From contig NZ_JADFBX010000001.1 in assembly GCF_015223055.1 (NCBI RefSeq), positions 1,054,001 through 1,118,000 of the forward strand: a stretch of DNA of 64,000 bases, given 5' to 3'. A program made the position numbers and the translations under genes. Shown piece by piece: positions 7,640 through 16,417 of the stretch; the stretch's first letter is position 1; each line of letters starts with the position of its first letter. Under the pieces are notes generated by a model. That model was not told the origin of the DNA. It made no database searches and was given only the letters and a program-made list of their open reading frames with translations. This DNA is from Pedobacter sp. MC2016-24. Its GTDB lineage: Bacteria; Bacteroidota; Bacteroidia; Sphingobacteriales; Sphingobacteriaceae.

Positions 7640-9847
7640 TTATGGTGTAACCTCTATTTTTATTTTTTTGTCTTTCACCATCACTTCATAGTCGCCTGCT
7701 TCAATAAACTTTTCACCTTTTCCGTCAACAAATCCAAAGTCTTTTTTCACATTGACCTGGAAACTGAAAATCCGGGTCTCGCCTTTTTTCACCAATTGCT
7801 TCTGAAAATACTTAAGTGCTTTCAGCGGGCGGGAAATACTGCTTACCGGATCCGATAGATACCAGTGAACGGTTTCTAGACCATCTGCATCACCCGTATT
7901 TTTCACTGCCACTTCAAGGGTTAAAGTTCCATCGGATTTAACTTTCCGGGCCGAAGCTTTCAAGTCGCCGTATTCAAAAGTGGTATAACTCAAGCCGTAA
8001 CCAAAATCGTATAACGGCTTAGCCTGGATGTCCTGATATTTGCCCTGATGAGGTCTGGCGCTCTGCCGGTGGTTGTAATAAATTGGAATCTGACCAGTAG
8101 CATAAGGAAAAGTCATCGCCAGTTTTCCTGAGGGGTTTACCTTGCCGGAAATTACAGCAGCTATTGGACTTCCACCCGGTGTTCCCGGCTGCCACATCGT
8201 CACAATCGCATCGCACAGGGGCTCTAAGCGGTTCAATTCCAAAGGACGGCCACTTGAAAGGACAAGAATAAGCGGTTTTCCTGTCTTTTTAAGTGCAAAC
8301 AGCAGTTCTTCCTGCAGCTGTGGCAAGGCTATGGTGGACCGGGAAGCGTTTTCTCCGCTCCACTGACTTTTCTCTCCTAAACAAACAACAATCGCATCGG
8401 CGCCAGCAGCCATATTTACGGCTTCTGCGAAACCCGATTGATCATTTCCATCAAAATCGCAACCTGGGGCCTGGACCACCTGGGTTTTGCCTTCAAGTTC
8501 GCGTTTCAGACCTTCATATACGGTAGTTGCATCGTCTGCATTCCCCTGAGCCCTCCAGGAGCCCAGTAAATTCCATTTGCTATTCGACATCGGTCCGATC
8601 ACAGCGATTTTTTTTAAGGCAGCAGACAAAGGCAGCGTTTTACGCTCATTCTTAAGCAACACAATAGATTCTTCTGCCAGGCGCGTTGCGATTTTCAGGC
8701 TTTTAGGTAAAAGAAATCGTTCCTTTTCTGTACTTACCGGTGTAAAAGGCCGTTCAAAGAGACCCAGACGAAATTTCACGCGAAGTACCCGTTTCACGGC
8801 ATCGTCAAGCAAATCTGCCTTCACCTTACCCTCCTTAACCAGATCAGCCAGGTGGCGATCATAACACTGGTTCATCATATCCATTTCCACACCGGCATTA
8901 AATGATTTTAATGTTGCCTCTTTCCTGTCTTTGGCCACGCCCTGAGCCGTAAGCTGTACGATAGCACCCCAATCTGAAACCACAAAACCATCGTGCTGCC
9001 AACGTTTTTTTAAAATATCGCGTAACAGGTATTCATTGGCAGAACTCGGGGTACCACTGATGTCGTTAAAAGAACTCATCAAGGTTGCAGCTCCGGCTTT
9101 TACACCTTCTTCGTAAGGAAGCATATAGGTATCCCAAAGCGTTTGATTTGAAATTTCTGTATAAACGTAATCACGTCCGCCTTCTGATGCACCATAACCG
9201 ACATAATGTTTAAGGCAAGCGGCTACGTTTGTCGGACTGGCTAAATTATCTCCCTGATATCCCTTTACAGAGGCTACAGCAAATACAGCGTTCGTGTATG
9301 GATCTTCGCCATATCCTTCAGCAACGCGCCCCCAGCGTCCATCGCGTGCCACATCGATCATGGGCGAAAAAGTCCAGTCTACACCCGACATTCTAGACTC
9401 CTGCGCGGCCACAGCAGTAGCCTGACGCACCAATTCAGGGTTCCAGGAGCAAGCCTGCGCGAGTGATATGGGGTAAATGGTGCGGAAACCGTGTATCACA
9501 TCATATCCAAACAGGATGGGTATGCCCAACCGGCTTTTTTCCATCGCTTTATGCTGCACACGGTTACGCAAGTCGGGATTGCTGCTAAAATAAATCAAAG
9601 ACCCAATCTCCGCCGGAATATCATTCACAGGATCGGCCATATTATTGGCATTGTCATTTCTGCCCAAAGTGTATTGGTTCAATTGCATGACCTTTTCTTC
9701 CAGCGTCATCCGGCCCAGCAAATCGCTGATGCGTTCTTCAATTGGTTTACCGGCATCCTGGTATAAGAAACCTTGTTTTTTAGGCTGTGCCAATAAGCCC
9801 TTAGTCAGGAATACCAGCGCGAGCAGGCTGGTTATTGTTGTTTTCAT
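7640..9847 (-). CDS. bglX: GH3 beta-glycosidase (BglX-like)
   Basis: A 735-residue secreted enzyme with a signal peptide (MKTTITSLLALVFLTKGLLA). It has the full GH3 architecture: an N-terminal TIM barrel, an alpha/beta sandwich and a C-terminal fibronectin-III-like domain from about residue 620. The nucleophile is Asp292 in FVVSDWGA, the substrate-binding pair is K213-H214 in KHYVGYG, and the likely acid/base is Glu499 in SGENASR. The closest named enzyme is periplasmic BglX, which removes terminal beta-glucose or related residues; other beta-linked sugars are possible in GH3. It is the last gene of the seven-gene enzyme operon, 9 bp after its neighbour. It is followed by the promoter of susC, so some read-through into susC is possible. 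Confidence 0.93.
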   Translation of the reverse strand: MKTTITSLLALVFLTKGLLAQPKKQGFLYQDAGKPIEERISDLLGRMTLEEKVMQLNQYTLGRNDNANNMADPVNDIPAEIGSLIYFSSNPDLRNRVQHKAMEKSRLGIPILFGYDVIHGFRTIYPISLAQACSWNPELVRQATAVAAQESRMSGVDWTFSPMIDVARDGRWGRVAEGYGEDPYTNAVFAVASVKGYQGDNLASPTNVAACLKHYVGYGASEGGRDYVYTEISNQTLWDTYMLPYEEGVKAGAATLMSSFNDISGTPSSANEYLLRDILKKRWQHDGFVVSDWGAIVQLTAQGVAKDRKEATLKSFNAGVEMDMMNQCYDRHLADLVKEGKVKADLLDDAVKRVLRVKFRLGLFERPFTPVSTEKERFLLPKSLKIATRLAEESIVLLKNERKTLPLSAALKKIAVIGPMSNSKWNLLGSWRAQGNADDATTVYEGLKRELEGKTQVVQAPGCDFDGNDQSGFAEAVNMAAGADAIVVCLGEKSQWSGENASRSTIALPQLQEELLFALKKTGKPLILVLSSGRPLELNRLEPLCDAIVTMWQPGTPGGSPIAAVISGKVNPSGKLAMTFPYATGQIPIYYNHRQSARPHQGKYQDIQAKPLYDFGYGLSYTTFEYGDLKASARKVKSDGTLTLEVAVKNTGDADGLETVHWYLSDPVSSISRPLKALKYFQKQLVKKGETRIFSFQVNVKKDFGFVDGKGEKFIEAGDYEVMVKDKKIKIEVTP

Positions 9848-9856
9848 TTATTCTGA

Positions 9857-10651
9857 TTATTTAAACACTGGTTGATCCGTTATTTTCATCGTTTTTTGTC
9901 CCGAATTTTTCAGTTCAAAAACAGTGATTTCGTTCTGCCCTTTTTGAAGCAGATCTGCAGAAACCTGGATGGACTGTTGTTTCTCTTCCTCCCAGAATGC
10001 ACCGATATATTTTCCATTAATCCATACCTCACCCATTCCCCATCCCGAAATATCGAGGTAACCATCTTTCGGATGGTCGATATGGAAATTTCCATGCAGA
10101 AAGCCCGGAACTGAGCTTTCCCTCCGCGCATTGAACTTCAGACCGGCAACATCAAGCCCCTTAATGTGGAGCGGTGTGATCGTCCAGTTTTCAATTTCCC
10201 CCGCATTTAAGGAAACGCTGCCAAACAAGCCCCTGGAATTGTCTAAAATTTCCGGGCCATAGGTAATCCGTCCGATGTTTTCTACATAAAGCTTTAGCTT
10301 GTATTTTCCAGGTGTGACCTTCAGCGAGACTTTCTTCCTGCCATCTGTTAGCGTACCCTGTAACTGCTCATCCACAAAAACTACCGCATAGTCCCGCACG
10401 TGCTCCAACTCCAGCACACTGTTGGCCTGATCTACCTGGATTTCTGATTCGTAAAGTACATATCCAAACTCCATATCCAGGTCATTCATCGGTAACAGCC
10501 CTACAGATTCGTTACTTTTCAGGTATACCTGTTCCAGGTCGGCCTGCTTGTCCAAAACAATTTCCTGAGCCAGAACAAAGCCTGAAAGGCTAACCAAAGC
10601 TGTGATCAACCAACTGATCTTTAATATATTTTTAAAAAATTGTTTCAGCAT
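9857..10651 (-). CDS. Orphan GH35 C-terminal jelly-roll protein, no catalytic barrel
   Basis: A 264-residue exported protein (signal peptide to about VLAQE, residue 30). Its whole mature part matches the two galactose-binding-like jelly rolls that follow the TIM barrel in GH35 beta-galactosidases. ENIGRITYGPEILDNSRGLFG (about 124-144) leads into WTITPLHIKG (156-165). YLDISGWGMGEVWINGKYIG (about 198-217) leads into LLQKGQNEITVFEL (234-247). The roughly 330-residue catalytic barrel with its two Glu residues is absent. It is not a simple 3' remnant, because it has its own ATG, its own signal peptide, and 9-bp spacings to both neighbours. It is therefore probably a stand-alone galactan- or galactoside-binding accessory protein (inference). 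Confidence 0.85.
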   Translation of the reverse strand: MLKQFFKNILKISWLITALVSLSGFVLAQEIVLDKQADLEQVYLKSNESVGLLPMNDLDMEFGYVLYESEIQVDQANSVLELEHVRDYAVVFVDEQLQGTLTDGRKKVSLKVTPGKYKLKLYVENIGRITYGPEILDNSRGLFGSVSLNAGEIENWTITPLHIKGLDVAGLKFNARRESSVPGFLHGNFHIDHPKDGYLDISGWGMGEVWINGKYIGAFWEEEKQQSIQVSADLLQKGQNEITVFELKNSGQKTMKITDQPVFK

Positions 10652-10660
10652 CTTAAGCGT

Positions 10661-13390
10661 TTATCTGTTTATAAAAGAATTGATAAAGTCCGGATCCACT
10701 TCAATTTTCGGATCAAACTGATTGCCCTTTACATAAGCATCTATGCTTTTCAACAATTGCCTGGTGGCAGGTCGTTTATCGATATCTTTCTGCGTATCTA
10801 CAGCCAGCACCAACAGTTTCCCTTTCCCCACCTTCGCCTCGAAGCCTATGCCCAGCTTCTCATTGTTGTCGTTCGCATCTATGACTTGTATAAAAGGCCG
10901 TAAATCTCCAGGCGCATCTTTCAGTTCAATTACTTTTGCATAATTGAGGATATCCCACCACTGCCAATCGGTATGGTTGGCAGTCACAAAGTTGTTGAAT
11001 ACCGGTTCTTTGTCATGGATCAGGCATCCGATGGTCATCGGTGGCCATGCAAACATGATTGGATTCCAGAAATGGTTATGAAATATAGATTTGCGGCCTT
11101 TTACCTGATCAGGTATCGGGCAAAATACAACCCTGGCACCTGCAGCAAGCTTTTGTTTCGTCTGCTCATCATATACCCTCGTGTACCAAACCTCATTTGT
11201 GGATTCCATGATTTGCTGGTTTCTCGGATACACCCAGATGTTCCAGCTGTTTTGAATGCTATCATTTACAGCTACATGGACACTCAGCTTTTCAGCTTGA
11301 TGATGGCCTTTTAAATCGAAGGAGAATTTGCCCAAAGGAAAAACGTCACCGGTACCCAGCGACTGTGCTGGCAGGTTGCCCCTTTTCAAAACTTTACCGG
11401 ATGCATCGCTCAGCCACCATTTTATTTTGGCATTCTTTAAGCCCGAGGCGCTGAAATTATACAATTCTGCATCTGCAGAGAAGGTCTCATCGTTAAAATA
11501 AGCGCTTTTTTCGTACCGCAGTAAAGCCACCGTAGGTGCGCAGAATTCCCGCCATTTTGCCGGAGTAACCAAGCCTTTCGAATCCCAGAAAGGATCTAAA
11601 ATCCCTACAGATGCATATCCTTGTCCGGGGAAGTCATTCAAAGACAACAACTGAAAACCGGCAGATTTGGAGGAGCGTAACAAAGCCTCAATCACCGCCT
11701 TGTATTCTACTACAGTCAGCGCGCCCGAAGCCCAGAAAAAATCATTGGCCTGGTCCAGCATGCCGTTCTTTTCCAGCTGTTCACGGAACACCTCAAAATT
11801 TCGTGGTTCTACAGGACTTTTACTGTATTTCTTAATCTCTTCAAAATTTGGGTAAATGGCGCGTTGGCCCGACTCATGTGAAATCACCGGAACATCCACA
11901 TCAGATTGTTTACTGACATCCCAATTGGTATATGGTAAACCTTCATACACCTTAACCGGTCCTTTATTGGTTTGCTGGGATACATAAAACTGGTCCGATT
12001 TTACGCGGGTACGGGCTGTGGAACCGCAAAAAAGATGTCTTTCGTCCATTGCCCTACCACTGGCAGTCAGCTGTTCAATAAAATCAAAATTGCCCGTAAT
12101 TTCATTTCCATTACAATACAGTACAAATGAAGGATGATTGCCATAAGCTTTGAGTATGGCGCTCATTTCACGTCTAAAGAAATTGTACCGTGCTTCATCT
12201 GGCTCCGCATCCCTCCCCCACATTGGCATCTCCACTTCAAAATAAATCCCATATCTATCTGCCATCCTGAAGGCTGCATCAGGTGGGCACCAGGAATGAA
12301 AACGCAGGTGATTCAATCCATAAGCTTTCATCAGCAACATGATCCGTTCCCATTCCGCATCATCAACAGGGGCGTGTCCCGTTTTAGGGAATACGGCATT
12401 CTCTACATTCCCCCTTAAATGCACCGGACGATTGTTGATCATCACATGGTTTTTACCTTGTTTCACTTCACGCATTCCGAAGCTCACCGATTTTTCATGC
12501 TGATATTTAGCCTGATCCGTACTCGTATTCAGCTGACAGGTGATATCGTACACATTGGGATTAAATTCATCCCACAACTTGATTTGCTTTCCGAGTGGTA
12601 TGGTACCTTCAAAGTGGATCACAGAATCTTTACCGCTAACCCGCAGCACCTTGCTGAGGTTGTAATTTTTGCCTGCCACCTTGAAACCGGCATCTCCGGA
12701 TATCTGTTTTCCGGTCCGGTTGATGATTTCCATTTTCACCCGGATGGATTTCTCATTGATGTTGGGATACACCTGCAGATCTTCAATATAAACCGGATCA
12801 ACGGCGACCAGCTTCATTTCGCCTAAAATGCCGTTCCAGTTAATTTGGGTAAACTCGGTATGGGCATGGTCCCATTTATGGGTATTGTACTGAAAGCGGT
12901 TGTCTATGCATACTGTGATCCGATGCGTTTTTCCCGGTTTTACAAAAGCGCTGAGATCATGGTTATGGGGAACACTGATGTAATCAATTTTGCTGACTTC
13001 CTTGGTATCTACATAAATGGAACTTAGCCAATGTGTGCGCTCAAAATAAATAAAGATCTGTTTCCCCTTCCATGCTGCAGGAATTTCTATGTCACGCTGA
13101 TACCAGGCCGGCCCCATATACTCGTATTTACGGGTAAGGCGGTCTATGTATCTGTAAGGAACCTTATAACCGATCTGATAATCGTCGGTAATGCCGGGCA
13201 ACTGGATCGTTTCCTGCAGTTTATGGTTGTATCTTGGCGAGAGCGAGCCCCGCCTGAAATCCATGACGTCGGTTTGAAAACCCCACTGACCCGATAGATC
13301 TATTTCATGGGTCTGTGATCTTGCCGAAAGAAAGGGCATCAGTACCAACATGGCCAATAGAAAAGTATAGCAATGTTTGATGTTATTCAT
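10661..13390 (-). CDS. Large GH2-family glycoside hydrolase
   Basis: A 909-residue secreted enzyme (signal peptide ending near LSARS). The order is an N-terminal sugar-binding jelly roll (about 30-200), an immunoglobulin-like GH2 middle domain, a TIM barrel (about 310-620), and a long C-terminal region with further beta-rich modules. The acid/base is Glu430 in YCNGNEITG and the nucleophile Glu506 in VISHESGQ; LRFHSWCPP and FEVEMP are in the expected barrel positions. Specificity within GH2 (beta-galactosidase, glucuronidase, mannosidase and others) cannot be fixed from these motifs, and the protein lacks the NKYLGWY stretch of its neighbour's glucuronidase type. It sits 34 bp after the GH88 gene and 9 bp before the GH35-like gene. 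Confidence 0.85.
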   Translation of the reverse strand: MNNIKHCYTFLLAMLVLMPFLSARSQTHEIDLSGQWGFQTDVMDFRRGSLSPRYNHKLQETIQLPGITDDYQIGYKVPYRYIDRLTRKYEYMGPAWYQRDIEIPAAWKGKQIFIYFERTHWLSSIYVDTKEVSKIDYISVPHNHDLSAFVKPGKTHRITVCIDNRFQYNTHKWDHAHTEFTQINWNGILGEMKLVAVDPVYIEDLQVYPNINEKSIRVKMEIINRTGKQISGDAGFKVAGKNYNLSKVLRVSGKDSVIHFEGTIPLGKQIKLWDEFNPNVYDITCQLNTSTDQAKYQHEKSVSFGMREVKQGKNHVMINNRPVHLRGNVENAVFPKTGHAPVDDAEWERIMLLMKAYGLNHLRFHSWCPPDAAFRMADRYGIYFEVEMPMWGRDAEPDEARYNFFRREMSAILKAYGNHPSFVLYCNGNEITGNFDFIEQLTASGRAMDERHLFCGSTARTRVKSDQFYVSQQTNKGPVKVYEGLPYTNWDVSKQSDVDVPVISHESGQRAIYPNFEEIKKYSKSPVEPRNFEVFREQLEKNGMLDQANDFFWASGALTVVEYKAVIEALLRSSKSAGFQLLSLNDFPGQGYASVGILDPFWDSKGLVTPAKWREFCAPTVALLRYEKSAYFNDETFSADAELYNFSASGLKNAKIKWWLSDASGKVLKRGNLPAQSLGTGDVFPLGKFSFDLKGHHQAEKLSVHVAVNDSIQNSWNIWVYPRNQQIMESTNEVWYTRVYDEQTKQKLAAGARVVFCPIPDQVKGRKSIFHNHFWNPIMFAWPPMTIGCLIHDKEPVFNNFVTANHTDWQWWDILNYAKVIELKDAPGDLRPFIQVIDANDNNEKLGIGFEAKVGKGKLLVLAVDTQKDIDKRPATRQLLKSIDAYVKGNQFDPKIEVDPDFINSFINR

Positions 13391-13424
13391 GTTTTATGTT
13401 TTTTTGTGTGCTGAAATGAAATGC

Positions 13425-14606
13425 TTATAATTTTTTCTTTAACCTGCTGAGGGCCTCCAGGTAATAGTAGTCTGCATAAGTAAGGGGTGCATCAACCTCC
13501 GATTTAAAGGGATATGCCCCTGTGCTGTGCTTGAGAATGAAATCTCCGTTTTCTCCCAATTTTGCGGTATAGGCATCAGATGCCAGGGTCCGGATCTGCC
13601 GATCCAGAACCTGCATATACTTCTCTTTTGACTTCGCATCAACAAAATCGCTAAGTTCAACTAAAGCCGAAGCCATGATACATGCTGCAGATGCATCACG
13701 CGGTGTATTCGGTATATCCGGTGTATTGTAATCCCAGTAAGGAATAAAATCTGCAGGCATTTTCGGATGGTTGATCAGATAATCTGCAATGTGCCGGGCC
13801 TGGTCCAGGTAACGTTTATCCTTTGTTTCCCTGTAGAGATAAGTGTAGCCGTAAAGTCCCCAGGCCTGACCACGACTCCATGAAGAATCGTCGGCATATC
13901 CCTGGTGGGTCTGCTTACGATGTGGAACCCCGGTTTGCCGGTCGTATGAAACGACATGGTAGGAGCTGTAATCGGGACGAAAATGATATTTCATCGTTTT
14001 ATCGGCATGTGACCTGGCGATTTTACTAAAACTTTCGTCTTTGGAATAAGATGCCGCCCACAACAGCAGTTCCAGGTTCATGATGTTGTCAATGATAACC
14101 GGATATTGCCAGACTTCTTTGTTATGGTCCCAGGAGCGTATGAGTCCAACTTTTGGGTCATAGCGCGTAGCTAGCGACCTGGCGCCAGTCAGCAGCACTT
14201 CCTTATAATGCTCCGCTCCCGTCAGCCGTAAGCCATTGCCAAAACTACAATACAGCATAAAACCCACATCATGGTTATCGGTGGTATACTTTTCCCGTTC
14301 CACCCTGTCGGTATACATTTTCGCATACTTTAGTACTTCCTGATTTTGGCTATTTTCGAAAATATACCATAGTGAGCCAGGAAAAAAGCCACTGCACCAC
14401 CACCTGGAATCAGAAGAAGTATCTTTGCCCTGTTCAAATGACCTGGGTAGTCTGCCTGGCTGATCTTCGTACTTTTTTGCCATCAGCAGGCTTTGCTGTG
14501 TGGCAAATTCAAGCGCATGATCTACAACTGCCCGGAGTGGCTGGGCTTTGACCTGACCTGTGCTGAGCAAAATGGTAAAAAATAGGAATGAAAAATATCG
14601 TCTCAT
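13425..14606 (-). CDS. GH88 unsaturated glucuronyl hydrolase
   Basis: A 393-residue exported enzyme with an alpha6/alpha6-barrel pattern. The catalytic aspartates are recognisable as Asp113 in NHDVGFM and Asp173 in IDNIMNLE, spaced 60 residues apart, as the equivalent pair is in Bacillus unsaturated glucuronyl hydrolase (known from the family). The W69-W70-C71-S72-G73 and SSWSRGQAWG stretches are also typical. GH88 removes the 4,5-unsaturated uronic acid that polysaccharide lyases leave at the non-reducing end. Its presence therefore implies that a lyase acts on this PUL's substrate, yet none is encoded in the window. Spacing is 7 bp to the upstream GH2 gene. Confidence 0.92.
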   Translation of the reverse strand: MRRYFSFLFFTILLSTGQVKAQPLRAVVDHALEFATQQSLLMAKKYEDQPGRLPRSFEQGKDTSSDSRWWCSGFFPGSLWYIFENSQNQEVLKYAKMYTDRVEREKYTTDNHDVGFMLYCSFGNGLRLTGAEHYKEVLLTGARSLATRYDPKVGLIRSWDHNKEVWQYPVIIDNIMNLELLLWAASYSKDESFSKIARSHADKTMKYHFRPDYSSYHVVSYDRQTGVPHRKQTHQGYADDSSWSRGQAWGLYGYTYLYRETKDKRYLDQARHIADYLINHPKMPADFIPYWDYNTPDIPNTPRDASAACIMASALVELSDFVDAKSKEKYMQVLDRQIRTLASDAYTAKLGENGDFILKHSTGAYPFKSEVDAPLTYADYYYLEALSRLKKKL

Positions 14607-14613
14607 CTTGTCT

Positions 14614-16404
14614 TTATTTAATGTTTTGAAAATAGGCTCTCATGATGTACCAGGCTTTCTTTCTATATCCCTGATCAGAAACAAGTCCTTTTCTGTTCCA
14701 GCCATCCTGGTTAGTCGGATGAAAACGGAACGGTGAGCGGAAGTCGAACAATACCCAGGGAGAAACGCCAGCCAGATTAGGGATGTGCTTAAACATTTCG
14801 ATGTTATCGCGATACAAACCGGCCTGATAATCTTCGCTCCAGGAGCTTGCTACGTCGGCATCCCCGGTTTTGCCATATAAAGCTTCAGCACCAAACTCTG
14901 AAACGATCAGGGGTTTACCCTTAGCCACATCCCATATGGCTTTGTCCGGACTAACCGGCCAGGGATGATACCAACCCAGATATTTATTAACGGCCACCAC
15001 ATCCAATTCATTGATAAATGGGTCATCCATTACAAACAGCTGTCTGTTGCGATCAAACTTAACCAGGTCGAAAGCCGCGGTAATTAACCGGGTACTGTCG
15101 ATGTCCTTACAGCATTTGATCAGGTATTTCAGGAATTCGTTCCTGGGCCCGGAAGGCTGTGTTTCATTGGCCATTCCCCAGAAAGTTAAGGCGCAACGAT
15201 TTTTATCGCGCATCACCATTTCTTTCATCATAGCACCTGCCTTTAACCGCGTATCCGTGTTTTCAAAATCAATACCTTGCCAGATCGGGATCTCTTCCCA
15301 AAGCAGGAAGCCCATTTGCTCAGCCATGCGTACGGTATGTTCATTTTGTGGATAATGGGCCAGCCGGATCATGTTACAACCTAAAGCTTTGGCTTCAGAT
15401 AAAAGCATTACGGCATCAGGTTCTGAAAATGCACGGCCTTTCCGTTGGGGTATCTCCTCATGAAAACTCACTGACTTCAGAAATATGGGCTTGTCATTCA
15501 GATAAACCGCAGTACCTTTAACTGCCAGGTTACGGAAGCCGATAAGTTCAGTCACGCGATCTTCTTTAGCCGCAAGCACAACCTGGTAGCGCTTAGGTAA
15601 ATCCGGCGACCAGCGTTGCAAGTTTTTAATGTTTTTAATCGACATTCTGGCTTGGCCATTTTGATCTGTAAGTAATTTCTGTCTGATCTTCAACTCCGGA
15701 ATTTCAACCAGGATTTCAGCATTCACAAGCGGGTCCGACAGTTTTACCTGAACGTTGATCTGATCGGCCTTGTGCTTTTCCAACTGTATAAAATAATCCT
15801 TAATAAAGGTTTTAGGTGTAGATACGAGCATCACATCGCGGGTAATCCCCCCATAATTCCACCAGTCAAACGACTTGGCCGGTATGGCATCTGCTGTGCG
15901 CGTATTGTTCACTTCCAGGGCAAGAAAATTCCCGGCCTGTTTCACAACATCAGTTACTTCTATTTGAAAAGGTGTAAAACCACCTTCATGCTGGCCAATT
16001 TCCTGACCATTTAAATATATTTTACAGCGGTAACTTACAGCAGCAAAATACAGGAACAATCGTTTCCCACTTTCTTTTGGTACATCAAAATGGCGTGCAT
16101 ACCATATGGTTCCTTCATAATATTTCAATTCCGGCAATTGGCTGTTCCAATCCGAAGGTACATTTAAGCGCAGTCCATTCGAAAAGGAATATTCGTAAAA
16201 ATCAGTTTTGCCCTCCGGCTTTTTATTGAGGAATATTTTGTTTTTTCGGCCCTGATCATATTGGTCAATAATGGCATCCCATTTACCATTTAAGGATTGT
16301 ATGTTTCGTCCATACACATTTGTCAGCACATCTTGTGCAAATACCTGCGCGCCAAACAAGCTAAACAGTATCAGTGAAGTAAAAAAGGCTTTGGTTAAAA
16401 TCAT
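14614..16404 (-). CDS. GH2 beta-glucuronidase-type enzyme
   Basis: A 596-residue exported protein, the usual length for beta-glucuronidases of GH2. The signal peptide ends at VFAQD. The sugar-binding jelly roll covers about 33-195, including YLNGQEIGQHEGGFTPF and WWNYGGITRDV, and the barrel about 300-590. The acid/base is Glu414 in WGMANETQ, the nucleophile Glu503 in IVSEFGAEA, and NKYLGWY (473-479) is the loop typical of glucuronidases. Expected reaction: release of terminal beta-linked glucuronic acid. A beta-galactosidase activity cannot be excluded. It lies 13 bp after the GH97 stop and 7 bp before the GH88 gene; the two together would deal with saturated and unsaturated uronyl ends. Confidence 0.85.
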   Translation of the reverse strand: MILTKAFFTSLILFSLFGAQVFAQDVLTNVYGRNIQSLNGKWDAIIDQYDQGRKNKIFLNKKPEGKTDFYEYSFSNGLRLNVPSDWNSQLPELKYYEGTIWYARHFDVPKESGKRLFLYFAAVSYRCKIYLNGQEIGQHEGGFTPFQIEVTDVVKQAGNFLALEVNNTRTADAIPAKSFDWWNYGGITRDVMLVSTPKTFIKDYFIQLEKHKADQINVQVKLSDPLVNAEILVEIPELKIRQKLLTDQNGQARMSIKNIKNLQRWSPDLPKRYQVVLAAKEDRVTELIGFRNLAVKGTAVYLNDKPIFLKSVSFHEEIPQRKGRAFSEPDAVMLLSEAKALGCNMIRLAHYPQNEHTVRMAEQMGFLLWEEIPIWQGIDFENTDTRLKAGAMMKEMVMRDKNRCALTFWGMANETQPSGPRNEFLKYLIKCCKDIDSTRLITAAFDLVKFDRNRQLFVMDDPFINELDVVAVNKYLGWYHPWPVSPDKAIWDVAKGKPLIVSEFGAEALYGKTGDADVASSWSEDYQAGLYRDNIEMFKHIPNLAGVSPWVLFDFRSPFRFHPTNQDGWNRKGLVSDQGYRKKAWYIMRAYFQNIK

Positions 16405-16417
16405 ATGAGACAGGTTA

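Noticed and set aside
9857..10651. Frameshifted or truncated GH35 pseudogene
   Set aside because: An intact signal peptide, ATG and 9-bp spacing on both sides, with no barrel sequence upstream in any frame (that DNA is the GH2 gene), argue for a real short protein.
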